Below are positions 46,229 through 56,955 of a stretch of DNA of 64,000 nt, piece after piece; positions within the stretch are counted from its first letter, which is position 1, and each line of letters starts with the position of its first letter. The DNA is from Streptomyces sp. S.PNR 29 (GTDB lineage Bacteria; Actinomycetota; Actinomycetes; Streptomycetales; Streptomycetaceae). The position numbers and the translations under genes are program-made. The stretch lies in contig NZ_JANUQM010000007.1 of NCBI RefSeq assembly GCF_030386795.1, positions 186,001-250,000 of the forward strand, in the 5' to 3' direction. Under the pieces are notes generated by a model that was not told where the DNA came from, did not search any database, and saw nothing but the letters and a program-made list of their open reading frames with translations.

Positions 46229-46957
46229 CCCCGCTGGTGTGGAAGTTAGCGCCGAGCGCCGAAGTTGTAAACGGATGGCGCACGAGTCCTGTGGACAAAA
46301 GCGCCCCAGGATCGTCGTATTGGACTTTCTCCCCCCTTTTTCGCGCCGTGGCTTCCGCGACGAAGCACAACTGGCGACCCCCTGAACGACATGCACGCGA
46401 GACCGCCTCGGCCGCGAGGGCCTTTTCCTGATTCCCCGGTTTTTCCTGAGCATTCCCCTATGACGCCGAAAGGACGGATCGATGGTTTCCTGGGGTGTCC
46501 GTTGCCCGATATGCGGATGTTTCGTGAGATCATCAAAAGGCATCACGACACCGTGTCGCCCCATGAAGTCAAGTTCACGGTCACCACCCACACCGGGGAG
46601 GTGCACGGCGTGCCGACCCAGCCATCCTCATCGTCGTCGCTCAGCATCCTGGGACCGTACACGGGGCCATATGCGCCTCGGACCCGTAGGAGCGGCTGCC
46701 GCACGGAACTTCACGGCCGCCGGTGGGCCGGGCGCCGCGCACGCGGAGGCCGGCACCGCAGGCCGATTTCCCCTGATCCGGTCGCTGATCTGCCGCGACA
46801 CCTCAACCAGGCTTCTTCCGGCGGCTTCTGACCGATGACGCGGCACCGGACAAGTGCCGCCCACGGGCCGCGCGCGGACCTCCACTCCTGGTGGACGCCC
46901 GCGCGCCGACCTGACGTCTCCGACAGCACGCAGTGCAACGGACCGAAGGAGACCTCC
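46229..46957. other. 730-bp stretch without a supported gene
   Basis: AT-richer than its surroundings, especially 46229-46480. A possible decayed small gene begins at 46482 (ATG after AAAGGA, Cys pair CPICGC), but good codon bias jumps to another frame after about 46515 (REIIKRHHDTVSPHEVKFTV), so no intact product can be supported. Nothing else is recognised. Confidence 0.4.
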
Positions 46958-47137
46958 ATGCAGCTCACCCACGTATCCGAACCAGTGAAGTCCAGCACAG
47001 CCCGGCGGCCGCCGCGACGGGGAGCGGCTCGGCGGTACGGTCGGCTGACCGCGCTCTGCTTTCTGCGCGGAGCGGCAACTGCCGCAGGTGGCAGCCTGAT
47101 CAGCCTTCTGGTGTTCTGGATTCAGCACCGCGTCTGA
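46958..47137 (+). CDS. Small hypothetical membrane-anchored protein (59 residues)
   Basis: The ATG at 46958 has a clear ribosome site AAGGAG 6 bp upstream. The product has a basic middle (RRPPRRGAARR) and a hydrophobic C-terminal helix (GGSLISLLVFWIQHRV), so it may sit in the membrane with its N-terminus inside. I know no family. It is convergent with the histidine kinase gene, with 25 bp between. Confidence 0.5.
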   Translation: MQLTHVSEPVKSSTARRPPRRGAARRYGRLTALCFLRGAATAAGGSLISLLVFWIQHRV

Positions 47138-47162
47138 CGCGGTGACGCGTCGGCGAGGCGGC

Positions 47163-48653
47163 TCACCGAGCGAGAGCCCGGTCGGCCCCCGCCACCGTGC
47201 CGGCGTGGGGACTGCCGGCGGCGGCGCGGTCCGTCGGCAGTACCACCGTGAACTCCGTACGACCGGGGGCGGATTCCACGTCGATGCGGCCCCCGTGCGC
47301 CACCGTTATCGCCTCCGCTATGGCCAGGCCCAGGCCCGAGCCACCCGCTCGGCCGCCGGGCCGGGAGCGGGAGCTGTCGGCGCGGGTGAAGCGGTCGAAG
47401 ACCGTCGGCAGCAGGGACGGTGGGATGCCGGGGCCGTCGTCGCGGACCCGGATGACACAGCGTTGCTGCGTGGCCTCGACCGAGCCGGTGACCGTCGTGC
47501 CCTCGGGCGTGTGGACCCGTGCGTTGGCCAGCAGGCCCGTCACCAGTTGGTGGAGGCGGGCCGCGTCGCCGGTCACGAGGGCGGGCGCGTCGAGGTTCAG
47601 CTCCAGCTGCCAGCGGTGGCCGTCGGCGGTGGCGCGCGCCTCCCACACCGCCTCGGCGACCAGTGCCGCGAGGTCCACCTCGGTACGGGCGAGCGGGCGT
47701 CCCTCGTCGAGGCGGGCGAGCAGGAGCAGGTCCTCGACGAGGCCTGTCATACGGGCCGACTCGGCGAAGACACGGCGCCAGGCGAGCACGGGCTCGATCC
47801 GGTCGGTGCCGCGGTTCATCAGCTCCGCGTATCCGGCGATGGAGGCGAGCGGCGTCCTCAATTCGTGGCTGGCGTCGGCGAGGAAGCGGCGCACCCGCTC
47901 CTCGCTGAGCTGCCGCTCGGCGAGCGAGGACTCCACGTGGTCGATCATGCGGTTGAGCGCGGCGCCGACCTGACCGGCCTCGCTGCCCGGGTCGAGGTCG
48001 CGTTCGGGCACGCGGGTCAGGCCGGTGCCCCCACCATGCCCCAGCGGGGTGCGGGCCACCTCGACGGCGGTGGCCGCGACCCGGCCGAGGGGGCGCAGCT
48101 GTCGCCGTACGACCACGGCACAGGCCCAGCCCGCGGCGGTGAGCCCGGCGCCCGTGACGACCGCCTCGACCGCCGCCAAGCGGCTGATCATGTCCTGTAC
48201 GTCGTCCATGGGGAGCCCGGCGAGGACGCGACCGCCGCCGGAGCCGAGCGAGGTGACCCGGTAGGTGCCGAGGCCGGGGACCACGCGGGTGTGCGGGGTG
48301 CCGTCGGGGGGCAGGCCCTTGAGGGCGGCGCGTTGGCCGGCCGTGAGGGGCTGGGGCGCGGCACCGCGGGTGACGACGGCGGCGGTGACGATCGTGCCGT
48401 CGGTGCGGAGGCGGGCGGCGAGCAGTCCGGCGGGCTGCCCGCTCTCGTCGAGGAACGTCAGATCCCGCGCCGGCTCGGCGAGGCTGTGCCGGGCGGCGTC
48501 GGTGACCTGGTCGTCGAGGGTGCCCAGCAGATAGGCGCGTTGGGCGAGGACGGTGGTGAGGGCCATCGTGGCGCATACGGCGACGAGAGTGACGCCGAGG
48601 AAGAGCAGCAGACGGGTCCGCAGCGAGCGTCCGCGTGGGCGGGCGGTCCTCAT
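47163..48653 (-). CDS. Sensor histidine kinase
   Basis: Kinase of 496 residues: first membrane helix at about 12-35, an extracytoplasmic domain of about 120 residues, second helix near 170-190, HAMP, then H263 in FLADASHELRTPLASIAGYAEL. ATP-binding boxes are LLANARVHTPEG (N), DDGPGIP (G1), FDRFTRAD (F) and GGSGLGLAIAE (G2). It is of the OmpR-partner (HPK1) class, normally beside a response regulator; here only a remnant of one precedes it (ATGA overlap at 48650-48653). Its partner today is unknown. Confidence 0.9.
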   Translation of the reverse strand: MRTARPRGRSLRTRLLLFLGVTLVAVCATMALTTVLAQRAYLLGTLDDQVTDAARHSLAEPARDLTFLDESGQPAGLLAARLRTDGTIVTAAVVTRGAAPQPLTAGQRAALKGLPPDGTPHTRVVPGLGTYRVTSLGSGGGRVLAGLPMDDVQDMISRLAAVEAVVTGAGLTAAGWACAVVVRRQLRPLGRVAATAVEVARTPLGHGGGTGLTRVPERDLDPGSEAGQVGAALNRMIDHVESSLAERQLSEERVRRFLADASHELRTPLASIAGYAELMNRGTDRIEPVLAWRRVFAESARMTGLVEDLLLLARLDEGRPLARTEVDLAALVAEAVWEARATADGHRWQLELNLDAPALVTGDAARLHQLVTGLLANARVHTPEGTTVTGSVEATQQRCVIRVRDDGPGIPPSLLPTVFDRFTRADSSRSRPGGRAGGSGLGLAIAEAITVAHGGRIDVESAPGRTEFTVVLPTDRAAAGSPHAGTVAGADRALAR

Positions 48654-48824
48654 CTCCCGTCCTCCGTGGGCCTGATGGCGTGGCGCGGGCCGCACAGGGT
48701 GGGGGCGGGCGGGGCCGGCACGGCGGGGTACGGGGCGCCGCCGGGCGCGAGGCGCGGCGCCAGGGCCTGCTGGGAAAGTCCCGCCTGCCCCACGACGCCC
48801 GGCAGATAGGCGCGTTGGGCGAGG
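48522..48824. repeat. 28-bp direct repeat, 27/28 identical
   Basis: Copies at 48522-48549 (inside the kinase gene, encoding LAQRAYL near residue 36) and 48797-48824 (inside the remnant frame). Both are in the same translational frame. Shared core: CAGATAGGCGCGTTGGGC. Confidence 0.85.
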
Positions 48825-48889
48825 CGGGGCTCGTCCTCGGCGATCGGCGCGCGGACTCGGCCGGTTCGGGACCCGGAAGTGACGGACAT
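48650..48889 (-). pseudogene. Remnant of a response-regulator gene, fused to unrelated sequence
   Basis: A 79-codon frame coupled to the kinase by ATGA. Its residues 11-24 (RVRAPIAEDEPRLA) look like the first strand and acidic pocket of an OmpR-type receiver (normally VRVLIAEDEPRLA). The rest of the receiver and the DNA-binding domain are absent. Directly after EPRLA comes a 28-bp segment also present in the kinase gene (LAQRAYL), then 50 Pro/Ala-rich codons of no known family. The likely cause is an internal deletion or misjoined repair. Confidence 0.45.
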
Positions 48890-48980
48890 GTACCGATCGT
48901 GTCCCGGTGCGCTGAGGGAGCGCTGTGTTCAGCCTGAGCTCCGGCGATGCCTTCGCGACGCGCCTCGGCGGCATGGCGAA

Positions 48981-49012
48981 GGGCCGCACCCCCGTCGCCG
49001 GGGATGCGGCCC
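48981..49012 (-). terminator. Terminator after aconitase
   Basis: GGGCCGCA (48981-48988) pairs with TGCGGCCC (49005-49012); inner CCCC/GGGG extends the stem. It lies 20 bp after the acnA stop. Confidence 0.8.
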
Positions 49013-49031
49013 AAGTGCCGTGTCCGATCGC

Positions 49032-51830
<2,799 letters not shown>

Positions 51831-51896
51831 GACAGTCTCCTTCTTTATGTGCGCGTACCACCGCATCCTGCCGCCACGCCGTCTTGGCCGATCCGC

Positions 51897-51915
51897 TAAG
51901 GTAAGGCTAAGTTAG
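51897..51915. promoter_or_regulatory. Iron-box (DmdR/IdeR)-like site before acnA
   Basis: TAAGGTAAGGCTAAGTTAG agrees with the IdeR/DmdR consensus TTAGGTTAGGCTAACCTAA at 14 of 19 positions. An outer inverted repeat, CGCTAAGG...CCTTAGCG (51894-51928), frames it. Position is 67-85 bp before the acnA start. Confidence 0.45.
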
Positions 51916-51957
51916 GTAACCCTTAGCGAAGTGGCGGCTGCGGCACGCCTCGGCAGA

Positions 51958-51975
51958 TATCTCGATGTCGAGATA
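51958..51975. promoter_or_regulatory. ATCTC-N6-GAGATA palindrome before acnA
   Basis: TATCTCGATGTCGAGATA is an 18-bp palindrome 128-145 bp before the acnA start. The same half-sites in the same spacing lie before the XRE-MurA gene (54606-54623). The remaining 51976-52140 stretch shows no further feature. Confidence 0.5.
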
Positions 51976-52166
51976 ACTCTAGTACATGGGGGCGGCCTGG
52001 TCATGCCCGGGCCCTGTTTGCCCTTACCCGGGAAACCCTCCCATGGGATGGCATGAACCTGTCACGCACTGGCCTGCGACGATCGCCGCCCCGGTGACGT
52101 TCCGTCAGCTCTGAGGCGTGTCCGGCAGCTGCGTGGGTACCCGCCCGGCGGCGAAAGGAGGCACGC

Positions 52167-52370
52167 ATGCCGCTCACGTTTCGCAAGAGTTTCCGGATCC
52201 TGCCGGGAGTGCGGCTCAACATCAACCGGCGCTCGTGGTCGATCACCACGGGCGGCCGGAACGGACCGCGGCACACGCACAGCAGCACCGGACGTCGTAC
52301 GACCTCCATGGACCTCCCGGGTCCCTTCGGATGGCGACGGACCAGCACGGCGCGCTCCCGTCGTCACTGA
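52167..52370 (+). CDS. DUF4236 small protein
   Basis: Protein of 67 residues opening with LTFRKSFRILPGVRLNINRR, the DUF4236 signature (FRKSFKI-PGVRLN), followed by the SITTGG strand; the second half is poor in recognisable residues. Such proteins are small, strongly basic and of unknown role. Ribosome site AAAGGAGG 6 bp upstream of ATG 52167. Confidence 0.85.
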   Translation: MPLTFRKSFRILPGVRLNINRRSWSITTGGRNGPRHTHSSTGRRTTSMDLPGPFGWRRTSTARSRRH

Positions 52371-52471
52371 GCCGCACCACGCGGCGGTCGCGGCCGGGAC
52401 AGCGGACCGGGCAGCGCCCCCTCCCCCGTGCGGGGCCCTGCCCGTTCCGCGGTGCCCGGCCACGGACACGC

Positions 52472-53029
52472 TTACTTGCGCTGCCCGGCCGCCCACGCGG
52501 CCACCACGGTGACGATCACCGCCGCCGCCCCGCCGGCCATCAGGTCCACCCCGGCACGCCGTCCCCCGGCGTGCTCCCGGCGTCCGAGGACCAGCGCCGC
52601 CAAGGGCGCGCCGAGGAAGGCGACCACGATGACCACCACCCCGAGGAGCACGCTCCAAGGAGCGGGTGCGGCGACGACCACGACCGCGCCCACGGCCGCG
52701 GCCACGGTGCCGAGATGCCGGGTCAGGCACACTCCCCCGATGTGTGCCTGAGCCCCGCTCCCGTCACCGCGGCCGGCCGCCCCGGAGGTGCCGTGCTCGG
52801 TGGGACTCGTGTCCCATGCCGGCACGGCCGGGGCGGGGGGAGGGTCGCTCCGCCGTGCGGCCGCGCCGGCTCCACGGCGGCCCTCCTTCCCTCCCGCACG
52901 GCCGGCCCGGTGGTGGGCCACGAGTTCCTGCTCCGGCGTACTGCCGGCCAGGTGATAGGCGACGAGTTCCGCGTCGGCCTGCTTCAGCTGACCGACAAGG
53001 GCCGCCACCTCGTTCTCCGAATCTTCCAT
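52472..53029 (-). CDS. Hypothetical membrane protein
   Basis: Protein of 185 residues. The N-terminal 100 residues are hydrophilic and include a helical stretch (ENEVAALVGQLKQADAELVA); the C-terminal part has three hydrophobic helices (about 107-120, 127-147, 164-181). No catalytic motif. It lies downstream of a sigma-factor gene with 140 bp and a long inverted repeat between, so it may be in the same regulon, but no anti-sigma motif can be seen. Confidence 0.6.
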   Translation of the reverse strand: MEDSENEVAALVGQLKQADAELVAYHLAGSTPEQELVAHHRAGRAGGKEGRRGAGAAARRSDPPPAPAVPAWDTSPTEHGTSGAAGRGDGSGAQAHIGGVCLTRHLGTVAAAVGAVVVVAAPAPWSVLLGVVVIVVAFLGAPLAALVLGRREHAGGRRAGVDLMAGGAAAVIVTVVAAWAAGQRK

Positions 53030-53084
53030 GTGAACCCCTTTTCCCCCGATCGTTGGGCTTGCCAGGGCCGGGTAAGGCCCGCCC

Positions 53085-53164
53085 GGGGATCACGGTCTCT
53101 GGTCGCCTCCGCGGGCACCGGACCGGCCCGTTTCCGGCGAAGGCCACCGGAACCCGTGATCCCC
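53085..53164 (-). terminator. Long inverted repeat after the sigma-factor gene
   Basis: GGGGATCACGG (53085-53095) pairs perfectly with CCGTGATCCCC (53154-53164); the 58-nt loop holds further CCGG-rich pairing. It begins 9 bp after the sigma gene stop. Confidence 0.6.
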
Positions 53165-53173
53165 GTACTAGCG

Positions 53174-53977
53174 CTACCCGCGTTCGTTCCGCCCCTTCAG
53201 CCGGGCCAGGGCACCCCGGCGTGCGAGGTGCCGCCCGATCTTCTTCTCCGCCTTGTTGAGCGTGGCCGCCACCGTTCCCGGACGGATCCCGAGCACCTCC
53301 GCGGTCTCCTCCAGCGACATCTCCTTGACCCGGCGCAGCCAGAACACCTCGAACTGGCGCTCCGTCAGGACTTCGCGCACCATGCGCAGCGCCCGTCGGA
53401 CCTCGTCCCGGCGGATCACCTGCTCCGCGGTGGTGTCGCCGGTGGCGCGGTCCGGGAACCGCTCCACGGGAACCTCGCGGGGGTGCGGGCGTCGCAGGTC
53501 CGCGATCTGGTTGCGCACGGCACGGATGCAGTAGCCGATCGCCTCCTTCTCCTTGAGCGGCGGCGTCCGGGCGACCGCGGCGTCACACGCCACCCGGGCG
53601 AAGTAGCGGGCGTTCTGCTCGCCGATCCCGCGCGCCACGGCGTAGGCGAAGCCCTCGGCCTCCACCCGCCGCACCTGTTCCGGAGTGAGCGGTCCCGCGA
53701 CATCGGCGACCCCGTCCCGGCCGCCGTCCGGTGCGCAGGAGCGGCCGTACGGTACGGCGACGGGCGGCGGCAGCGCGGCCCCGTCCGGCACGGCCACCGG
53801 GGCCGGCACCGGGACGCCGCCGCGCGCCGCCGCGAGACTCGGGACCTCGCCGTCCTCGGACGCCGGGCCGTTGTCCGCCCCGTCCTCGCCGTGCCGCTGT
53901 GGACCCGGCACCGGGGCGGCCGGCGGGGCGGTCTCGCACGGGACCCCGTCCACCGGCTCGGGTACCAGTCCGGTCAT
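53174..53977 (-). CDS. ECF-like RNA polymerase sigma factor with long N-terminal extension
   Basis: Protein of 267 residues. The first 100 residues are a Pro/Ala/Gly-rich extension. From about residue 110 come a region-2-like part (EGFAYAVARGIGEQNARYFAR, KEKEAIGYCIRAVRNQIADLRR) and a clear region 4 (LTERQFEVFWLRRVKEMSLE, ETAEVLGIRPGTVAATLNKA). The region-2 match is weak, so it may be an atypical sigma factor or a DNA-binding relative. ATG 53977 follows AGGAGG. No anti-sigma gene is adjacent. Confidence 0.7.
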   Translation of the reverse strand: MTGLVPEPVDGVPCETAPPAAPVPGPQRHGEDGADNGPASEDGEVPSLAAARGGVPVPAPVAVPDGAALPPPVAVPYGRSCAPDGGRDGVADVAGPLTPEQVRRVEAEGFAYAVARGIGEQNARYFARVACDAAVARTPPLKEKEAIGYCIRAVRNQIADLRRPHPREVPVERFPDRATGDTTAEQVIRRDEVRRALRMVREVLTERQFEVFWLRRVKEMSLEETAEVLGIRPGTVAATLNKAEKKIGRHLARRGALARLKGRNERG

Positions 53978-54110
53978 GCTTCCTCCTGGTGTTGCGGAGC
54001 TTGTGCTGCGGGTGGTTTCAGTGGGGAATCCGGGCGACCCGGCCCTCGTCTTTACGCCTCGCGCCGATTTACGGCCTTCGTACGTCAACTCACGCCGTTT
54101 CGCGGGTCGT

Positions 54111-54416
54111 TCACCCCAGCGAGCGGTGCGCACGGGCACGTCGTGAGGCGCGCACCCGGCGCACGAGCCGGCCCGCGGCGACGAAGAGCGCCGTCGCCAT
54201 CGCGACGCCCGCGGAGGCCATCGACCCGTCGTGCATCACCGCGTACTGGTGGACCGCGGACGCCAGCGCTCCGCTGCCGCCGAGCGCGAACAGCCCCGCG
54301 GCCGTGGCGCAGCCGCCCTCGATGCGCCGGTCGATACGGTCGAGACGGGCCGTCATCTCCGCGAACTCCGCGGCGGAGGGGGCCGGTTCTGCGGGGCGGT
54401 GCGGGGTGTGCGTCAT
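54111..54416 (-). CDS. Small membrane protein, hypothetical
   Basis: Protein of 101 residues: a short helix (AEFAEMTARLDRIDRRIE) that could form a coiled coil, then two hydrophobic segments (CATAAGLFALGGSGALASAV and MASAGVAMATALFVAAGRLV) and a basic tail. ATG 54416 follows AGGAG by 7 bp. It lies upstream of the sigma gene on the same strand, with 130 bp between, and may act with it. Confidence 0.65.
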   Translation of the reverse strand: MTHTPHRPAEPAPSAAEFAEMTARLDRIDRRIEGGCATAAGLFALGGSGALASAVHQYAVMHDGSMASAGVAMATALFVAAGRLVRRVRASRRARAHRSLG

Positions 54417-54605
54417 GGTCTGCTCCTGACGTTCGAAGGCCGTCGCGGCTTCGCGGCCGGGCCACCGCCCGTGCGACGTCCGCACCCCCAATCGCCGTTC
54501 GGGCGACACTTCCGTTACGGCGGGAACGACAAGTGGCACACCTCACATGTGTCTTCGGACGTCCCGGGGGCACCTCACCCGCCCGGCCCACCCCGAGTCA
54601 GTTCA

Positions 54606-54623
54606 CATCTCATATCTGAGATA
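54606..54623. promoter_or_regulatory. Palindrome directly before the XRE-MurA gene
   Basis: CATCTCATATCTGAGATA holds the perfect inner repeat ATCTCA/TGAGAT and ends 11 bp before the ATG. No ribosome site is present, so the mRNA may be leaderless and the site would overlap the -10 region. Same half-sites as at 51958-51975. Confidence 0.55.
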
Positions 54624-54634
54624 GCCTCAACCTC

Positions 54635-56164
54635 ATGGCAGACGACTACCTCGTACGTATCGGCAAGCTCATCCGTGACGCCCGACAGCACCGTGGCTGG
54701 ACACAGTCCCAGCTTGCGGAGGCGCTCGGCACCAGTCAGAGTGCTGTCAACCGCATCGAGCGCGGCAACCAGAACATCAGCCTTGAGATGATCGCTCGCA
54801 TTGGCGAGGCCCTGGACAGTGAGATCGTCTCTCTGGGCTACGCGGGGCCGATGCATCTGCGGGTGGTCGGCGGCCGTCGGCTCTCCGGTGCCATCGACGT
54901 CAAGACGAGCAAGAACGCCTGCGTGGCCCTGCTGTGCGCCTCGCTGCTGAACAAGGGGCGCACGGTGTTGCGCCGGGTCGCCCGTATCGAGGAGGTCTAC
55001 CGTCTGCTGGAGGTGCTGAACTCCATCGGCGTACGCACCCGCTGGATCAACGACGGCGTCGACCTGGAGATCGTGCCGCCGGCCGAGCTGGACCTGGCGG
55101 CCATCGACGCCGAGGCGGCGGTGCGCACGCGCTCCATCATCATGTTCCTCGGCCCGCTGCTGCACCGCATGGACCGCTTCAAACTGCCCTACGCCGGCGG
55201 CTGCGACCTCGGAACGCGCACCATCGAGCCGCACATGATCGCGCTGCGCCGGTTCGGCCTGGAGGTCGCCGCGACCGAGGGCCAGTACCACGCCAGGGTC
55301 GACCGGTCCGTCCGCCCCGACCGCCCGATCGTGCTGACCGAGCGCGGGGACACGGTCACCGAGAACGCGCTGCTGGCCGCCGCCCGGCACGACGGGGTCA
55401 CGGTCATCCGCAACGCCTCGTCCAACTACATGGTCCAGGACCTCTGTTTCTTCCTGGAGGCGCTCGGCGTCAAGGTGGAGGGCATCGGCACCACCACGCT
55501 CACGGTGCACGGCATGCCGACCATCGACGTGGACGTCGACTACTCCCCCTCCGAGGACCCGGTCGAGGCGATGAGCCTGCTCGCGGCCGCCGTCGTCACG
55601 GAGTCGGAGCTGACGGTCCGCCGGGTGCCGATCGAGTTCCTGGAGATCGAGCTGGCGGTCCTGGAGGAGATGGGCCTCGACCACGACCGCACGGCCGAGT
55701 ACGTCGCCGACAACGGCCGCACCCGGCTGGTGGACCTGACCGTGCGGCCCTCCAAGCTGGAGGCGCCGATCGACAAGATCCACCCGATGCCCTTCCCCGG
55801 CCTGAACATCGACAATGTCCCGTTCTTCGCGGCCATCGCGGCCTCCGCGCAGGGCAAGACGCTGATCCACGACTGGGTGTACGACAACCGCGCGATCTAT
55901 CTGACCGACCTCAACCGTCTCGGCGGCCGGCTCCAGCTCCTCGACCCCCACCGCGTGCTGGTCGAGGGCCCCACCCGCTGGCGCGCCGCCGAGATGATGT
56001 GCCCGCCGGCCCTGCGGCCCGCCGTGGTCGTCCTGCTGGCGATGATGGCGGCGGAGGGCACGTCCGTGCTGCGCAACGTGTACGTCATCAACCGTGGCTA
56101 CGAGGACCTGGCGGAGCGGCTGAACTCGGTGGGGGCGCAGATCGAGACGTTCCGGGACATCTGA
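54635..56164 (+). CDS. murA2: XRE helix-turn-helix fused to a MurA-like enolpyruvyl transferase
   Basis: Protein of 509 residues. Residues 5-65 form an XRE helix-turn-helix (IRDARQHRGWTQSQLAEALG, SQSAVNRIERGN); from 73 on it is a MurA fold with K93 and N94 (TSKNAC) and the PEP-binding cysteine C190 (YAGGCDLGTRTIEPH). The loop with MurA's catalytic Asp (FPTDMQ in E. coli) reads FPGLNIDN, so that residue is displaced; the C-terminal Arg (LRPA) is kept. It may be an active UDP-GlcNAc 1-carboxyvinyltransferase that also binds DNA, or a sensor using the old fold. Probably leaderless. Confidence 0.88.
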   Translation: MADDYLVRIGKLIRDARQHRGWTQSQLAEALGTSQSAVNRIERGNQNISLEMIARIGEALDSEIVSLGYAGPMHLRVVGGRRLSGAIDVKTSKNACVALLCASLLNKGRTVLRRVARIEEVYRLLEVLNSIGVRTRWINDGVDLEIVPPAELDLAAIDAEAAVRTRSIIMFLGPLLHRMDRFKLPYAGGCDLGTRTIEPHMIALRRFGLEVAATEGQYHARVDRSVRPDRPIVLTERGDTVTENALLAAARHDGVTVIRNASSNYMVQDLCFFLEALGVKVEGIGTTTLTVHGMPTIDVDVDYSPSEDPVEAMSLLAAAVVTESELTVRRVPIEFLEIELAVLEEMGLDHDRTAEYVADNGRTRLVDLTVRPSKLEAPIDKIHPMPFPGLNIDNVPFFAAIAASAQGKTLIHDWVYDNRAIYLTDLNRLGGRLQLLDPHRVLVEGPTRWRAAEMMCPPALRPAVVVLLAMMAAEGTSVLRNVYVINRGYEDLAERLNSVGAQIETFRDI

Positions 56165-56186
56165 CACACCCGACCCGTAGCAGCCT

Positions 56187-56732
56187 CTACCGTCCGGGGC
56201 GTCGAGGGTCCTGGTCGTAGACGATCAGGCCGTCCTCGCGCAGGCGGGCCCCCGCCGTGGGCCGGTGCTCGCTGAGCCGCCCGTCGTGTGCGAGGTGGAG
56301 CACCGGGACCCGACGGGCGAGTACGGCGAAGTCGGCGATGATCCGCCGGTGACAGCGCCACCACAGCGCCTCACTGCACATGACCGCGGTACGCGCCGTC
56401 GCCGCCTGCCTCAGCAGCTCGTCGATCGCGGCAAGGAAGTCGGCGCTTCTCGCATGTCCGGCGTAACCCCGGAAGGAGACGTTCTCCCAGAACACGTCCG
56501 GCGAGTCCGGCGCGGCCTTGCGGAAGCCGCCGAGTCTCTTCTCCCAGCGATAGGCGATGCCTTGTCCGGGCATCCAGTCCTGGAGCAGCTCCTTGCCCAC
56601 ATCCGGGTTCCGACGGCTGCCCGGGGCGGTGCGCACGTCAACGACTGCCACTACCCCGGCGCCGTGCAGAAGGGTGGTCAAACGCTCACGGGTCGCGGTG
56701 CTGTGCCCGAACGTCAGCAGAGGTGCGGTCAT
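56187..56732 (-). CDS. DUF488 family protein
   Basis: Protein of 181 residues with the DUF488 pattern: FGHSTATRERL at the start, VVDVRTAPGSRRNPDVG, and the conserved CSEALWWRCHRRIIADFAV near residue 135. The family is soluble and of unknown, possibly nucleic-acid-related or radical-linked, function. The ATG 56732 is preferred to the longer frame, which lacks a ribosome site. It is convergent with murA2, 22 bp apart. Confidence 0.85.
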   Translation of the reverse strand: MTAPLLTFGHSTATRERLTTLLHGAGVVAVVDVRTAPGSRRNPDVGKELLQDWMPGQGIAYRWEKRLGGFRKAAPDSPDVFWENVSFRGYAGHARSADFLAAIDELLRQAATARTAVMCSEALWWRCHRRIIADFAVLARRVPVLHLAHDGRLSEHRPTAGARLREDGLIVYDQDPRRPGR

Positions 56733-56850
56733 GCGCCGGCCTTTTTCCACGCCGCACTCCTCACTCACCCTCCCCCGCATGGGGGAGCTGTCTCGCCGTC
56801 ACGTGCTGCGCCACCCAGCAAGGGAGGCTGATCGAAAACGCGCCACGCCG

Positions 56851-56889
56851 CTTACCGAAGGGTAAGTGGGCACTCGAAAGTACGTACTT
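56851..56889. promoter_or_regulatory. Two palindromes before the imine reductase gene
   Basis: CTTACC-GAAG-GGTAAG (56851-56866) and the perfect AAGTACGTACTT (56878-56889). Their AT-rich, GTAC-centred form suits a MarR/HxlR-type regulator; no such gene is adjacent. Confidence 0.45.
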
Positions 56890-56955
56890 GTCCGCTGTGC
56901 CCGGCGCCGCGAATCTGATCACGTCGCAACCGACGAGAAGATCAGAGGAGTTGTC

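Noticed and set aside
46391..46831. 146-codon plus-strand frame as an intact gene
   Set aside because: No ribosome site at its start and coding bias only in the middle; treated as possible decay, not as a gene.
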